From JBCBXA01 sp039816825 (GTDB lineage Bacteria; Pseudomonadota; Alphaproteobacteria; Rhizobiales; Rhizobiaceae): 64,000 nucleotides of DNA. Made by a program: the position numbers and the translations under genes. Numbering within the stretch: the first letter of the stretch is position 1; each line of letters begins with the position of its first letter. Shown here piece by piece: positions 63,134-64,000 of this stretch. Where the stretch lies: contig JBCBXA010000004.1 in the NCBI GenBank assembly GCA_039816825.1, positions 24,552 to 88,551 on the forward strand. Direction: 5' to 3'. Under the pieces are notes generated by a model that saw only the letters and a list, made by a program, of their open reading frames with translations, was not told the DNA's origin and searched no databases.

Positions 63134-63607
63134 ATGGAAATGAACAATTCCGAGTTGATCGCTGCGTCGCGCCAGCAGGTTTGGGACGCGCTCAACGATC
63201 CCGAGATCCTCAAGCAAGCCATCCCGGGTTGTGAAGAACTCGAGATGGAAACTCCTACCAATCTGAAAGCCAAGGTGAAGGTGAAGATCGGACCGGTGAA
63301 AGCCACCTTCAACGGCGAGGTTGAGTTGAGCGAGCTGAATCCGCCGGAAAGCTACCGCATCTCCGGCTCCGGTAAGGGCGGTGTTGCGGGCTTTGCCAGT
63401 GGCCATGCGGACGTCCGGCTTGAGGACGTGCCGGAAGGGACCATGCTGCACTACGATGTCAAAGCCGATGTTGGCGGCAAGCTCGCTCAATTGGGCAGCC
63501 GCCTGATCGACTCGACGGCCAAGAAGCTGGCAGGCCAGTTCTTCTCCAACCTGTCCGAAATCGTTGCGCCAACAGCTGAAGATGAAGAGGCTGAAGCCTC
63601 ATCTTGA
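63134..63607 (+). CDS. CoxG/SRPBCC family protein
   Basis: A 157-residue START-like protein of the carbon monoxide dehydrogenase subunit G family. SRQQVWDALNDPEILKQAIP and GCEELEMETPTNLKAKVKVK open the fold, and GKGGVAGFASGHADVRL followed by DVKADVGGKLAQLGSRLID are family signatures; the final ~30 residues form the C-terminal helix. No cox structural genes flank it, so a CO dehydrogenase role is not supported; it may bind a lipid or hydrophobic ligand. The ATG at 63134 follows GAGGAAA and lies 22 bases after trpEG. Confidence 0.9.
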   Translation: MEMNNSELIAASRQQVWDALNDPEILKQAIPGCEELEMETPTNLKAKVKVKIGPVKATFNGEVELSELNPPESYRISGSGKGGVAGFASGHADVRLEDVPEGTMLHYDVKADVGGKLAQLGSRLIDSTAKKLAGQFFSNLSEIVAPTAEDEEAEASS

Positions 63608-63709
63608 GGTCGCGCGCATCACAGAAAATTAAGGCAGTGGATTAGCAATCCATCAAGGCTGACTCACAAAGCCCGCCAGACGGCCTCAATCGTAAGGCTT
63701 CCAAAACGG

Positions 63710-63736
63710 GTTCCTGCCACATTCGCAGCAGGGAAC
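63710..63736 (+). other. Hairpin in the region before the acyl carrier protein gene
   Basis: GTTCCTGC pairs with GCAGGGAAC (one bulged G) around a ten-base loop, 17 bases before the ATG. It may form the mRNA leader or terminate the upstream gene; there is no T tract. A second small hairpin, TGGATT-AGC-AATCCA, lies at 63638-63652. Confidence 0.3.
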
Positions 63737-63753
63737 GGGTAGGGAGTCACCTC

Positions 63754-64000
63754 ATGAAAGTTACAGAGATCGTTGCGAGCGTCCTCAAAGTCGACGCGTC
63801 CACCATCAACATGGAATCCAACGCGCAGAACACGCCGCGATGGGATTCATTGCGCCACATCGAACTGGTTCTGGCCATTGAAAGCCGCTTCGGCGTGCAG
63901 TTCTCCATTCCGGAGATCGTCAGCATGCAGAAGCTGGGCGACATTGTTGACCTGCTGACGAACAAGGGTGCCGATGTCGCCGAGGCGGATCAGCGCGCAG
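63754..64000 (+). CDS. Acyl carrier protein (3' end outside the window)
   Basis: The first 82 codons of an acyl carrier protein running past the window edge. The phosphopantetheine serine is in PRWDSLRHIELVLAIESRFG near residue 31, and FSIPEIVSMQKLGDIVDLLT is the third helix region. It differs from a housekeeping AcpP, which has the DSL motif in GADSLDTVEL, so it is a specialised carrier, probably for a secondary or capsule lipid pathway. An AGGGAG ribosome site precedes it. Partner genes would lie to the right of the window. Confidence 0.88.
   Translation, partial: MKVTEIVASVLKVDASTINMESNAQNTPRWDSLRHIELVLAIESRFGVQFSIPEIVSMQKLGDIVDLLTNKGADVAEADQRA

Noticed and set aside
63638..63736. A possible tRNA (hairpin TGGATT-AGC-AATCCA and GGTTCC further on)
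   Set aside because: Stem and loop lengths do not fit an anticodon arm, there is no acceptor stem and no T-loop consensus.

Overview
The window is high-GC, densely coded DNA from an alphaproteobacterium. The lineage call rests on a Caulobacter-type flagellar block (fliK-flgD-sciP-fliF-fliG-flbE/fliH-fliN-flbD) with candidate CtrA and sigma-54 sites, an alphaproteobacterial AddAB pair, a fused TrpE-TrpG anthranilate synthase behind a Trp-Trp leader peptide, and a TsaE-sugar kinase fusion next to murU. A stalked or dimorphic marine relative (Caulobacterales/Hyphomonadales/Maricaulales-like) is my best guess; species cannot be told from the sequence. I saw no rRNA or tRNA genes, insertion sequences, CRISPR arrays or replication origins.

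Layout. 0-9.9 kb: the end of a sensor kinase, tsaE-amgK fusion, murU, addB, addA and trxA, tightly packed on the + strand. 9.9-11.1 kb: mnmA on the - strand, converging on trxA across a shared terminator. 11.3-19.6 kb: flagellar basal body and hook genes plus the two flagellar/cell-cycle regulators SciP and FlbD. 19.6-25.1 kb: rluA-type pseudouridine synthase, pyrF, a DUF2852 membrane protein, a divergent LysR/azoreductase pair, a COG1451-type metallopeptidase and an unknown lipoprotein. 25.1-30.6 kb: trpF-trpB-trpA-(GNAT)-accD-folC. 30.6-35.3 kb: mnmD and a divergent MnmC-like FAD oxidase, then a GH42 beta-galactosidase/creatininase-family pair. 35.6-41.0 kb: a five-gene Liv-type ABC importer. 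41.2-50.3 kb: a 2376-residue reducing polyketide synthase convergent with a KpsS-like capsule gene and a GNAT gene. 50.4-53.0 kb: small membrane protein, cysG, tdk. 53.1-60.5 kb: a five-gene cluster around an AAA ATPase, with a Phd/VapC toxin-antitoxin cassette wedged inside. 60.7-63.1 kb: trp leader/attenuator and trpEG. 63.1-64 kb: a CoxG-like SRPBCC protein and the start of an acyl carrier protein that runs off the window.

How the parts connect. FlbD is the expected activator of the sigma-54 promoter found 7 kb upstream at fliK, while CtrA-like boxes precede sciP and fliF, so class II and class III flagellar control signals sit in one stretch. Tryptophan genes are in two groups: trpFBA without a visible leader and trpEG under classical attenuation, apparently with a leaderless leader peptide. 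The polyketide synthase, KpsS-like protein and terminal acyl carrier protein resemble the rhizobial rkp-1 capsule-lipid genes. The most interesting uncharacterised unit is the 53.1-60.5 kb cluster (coiled-coil protein, unknown protein, AAA ATPase, unknown protein, DUF2333 membrane protein), whose fourth gene is start/stop-coupled to an inserted vapC. Intergenic stretches not listed as features hold nothing I can recognise; the only one above 300 bases (60528-60924) is accounted for by a terminator, a promoter and the trp leader.
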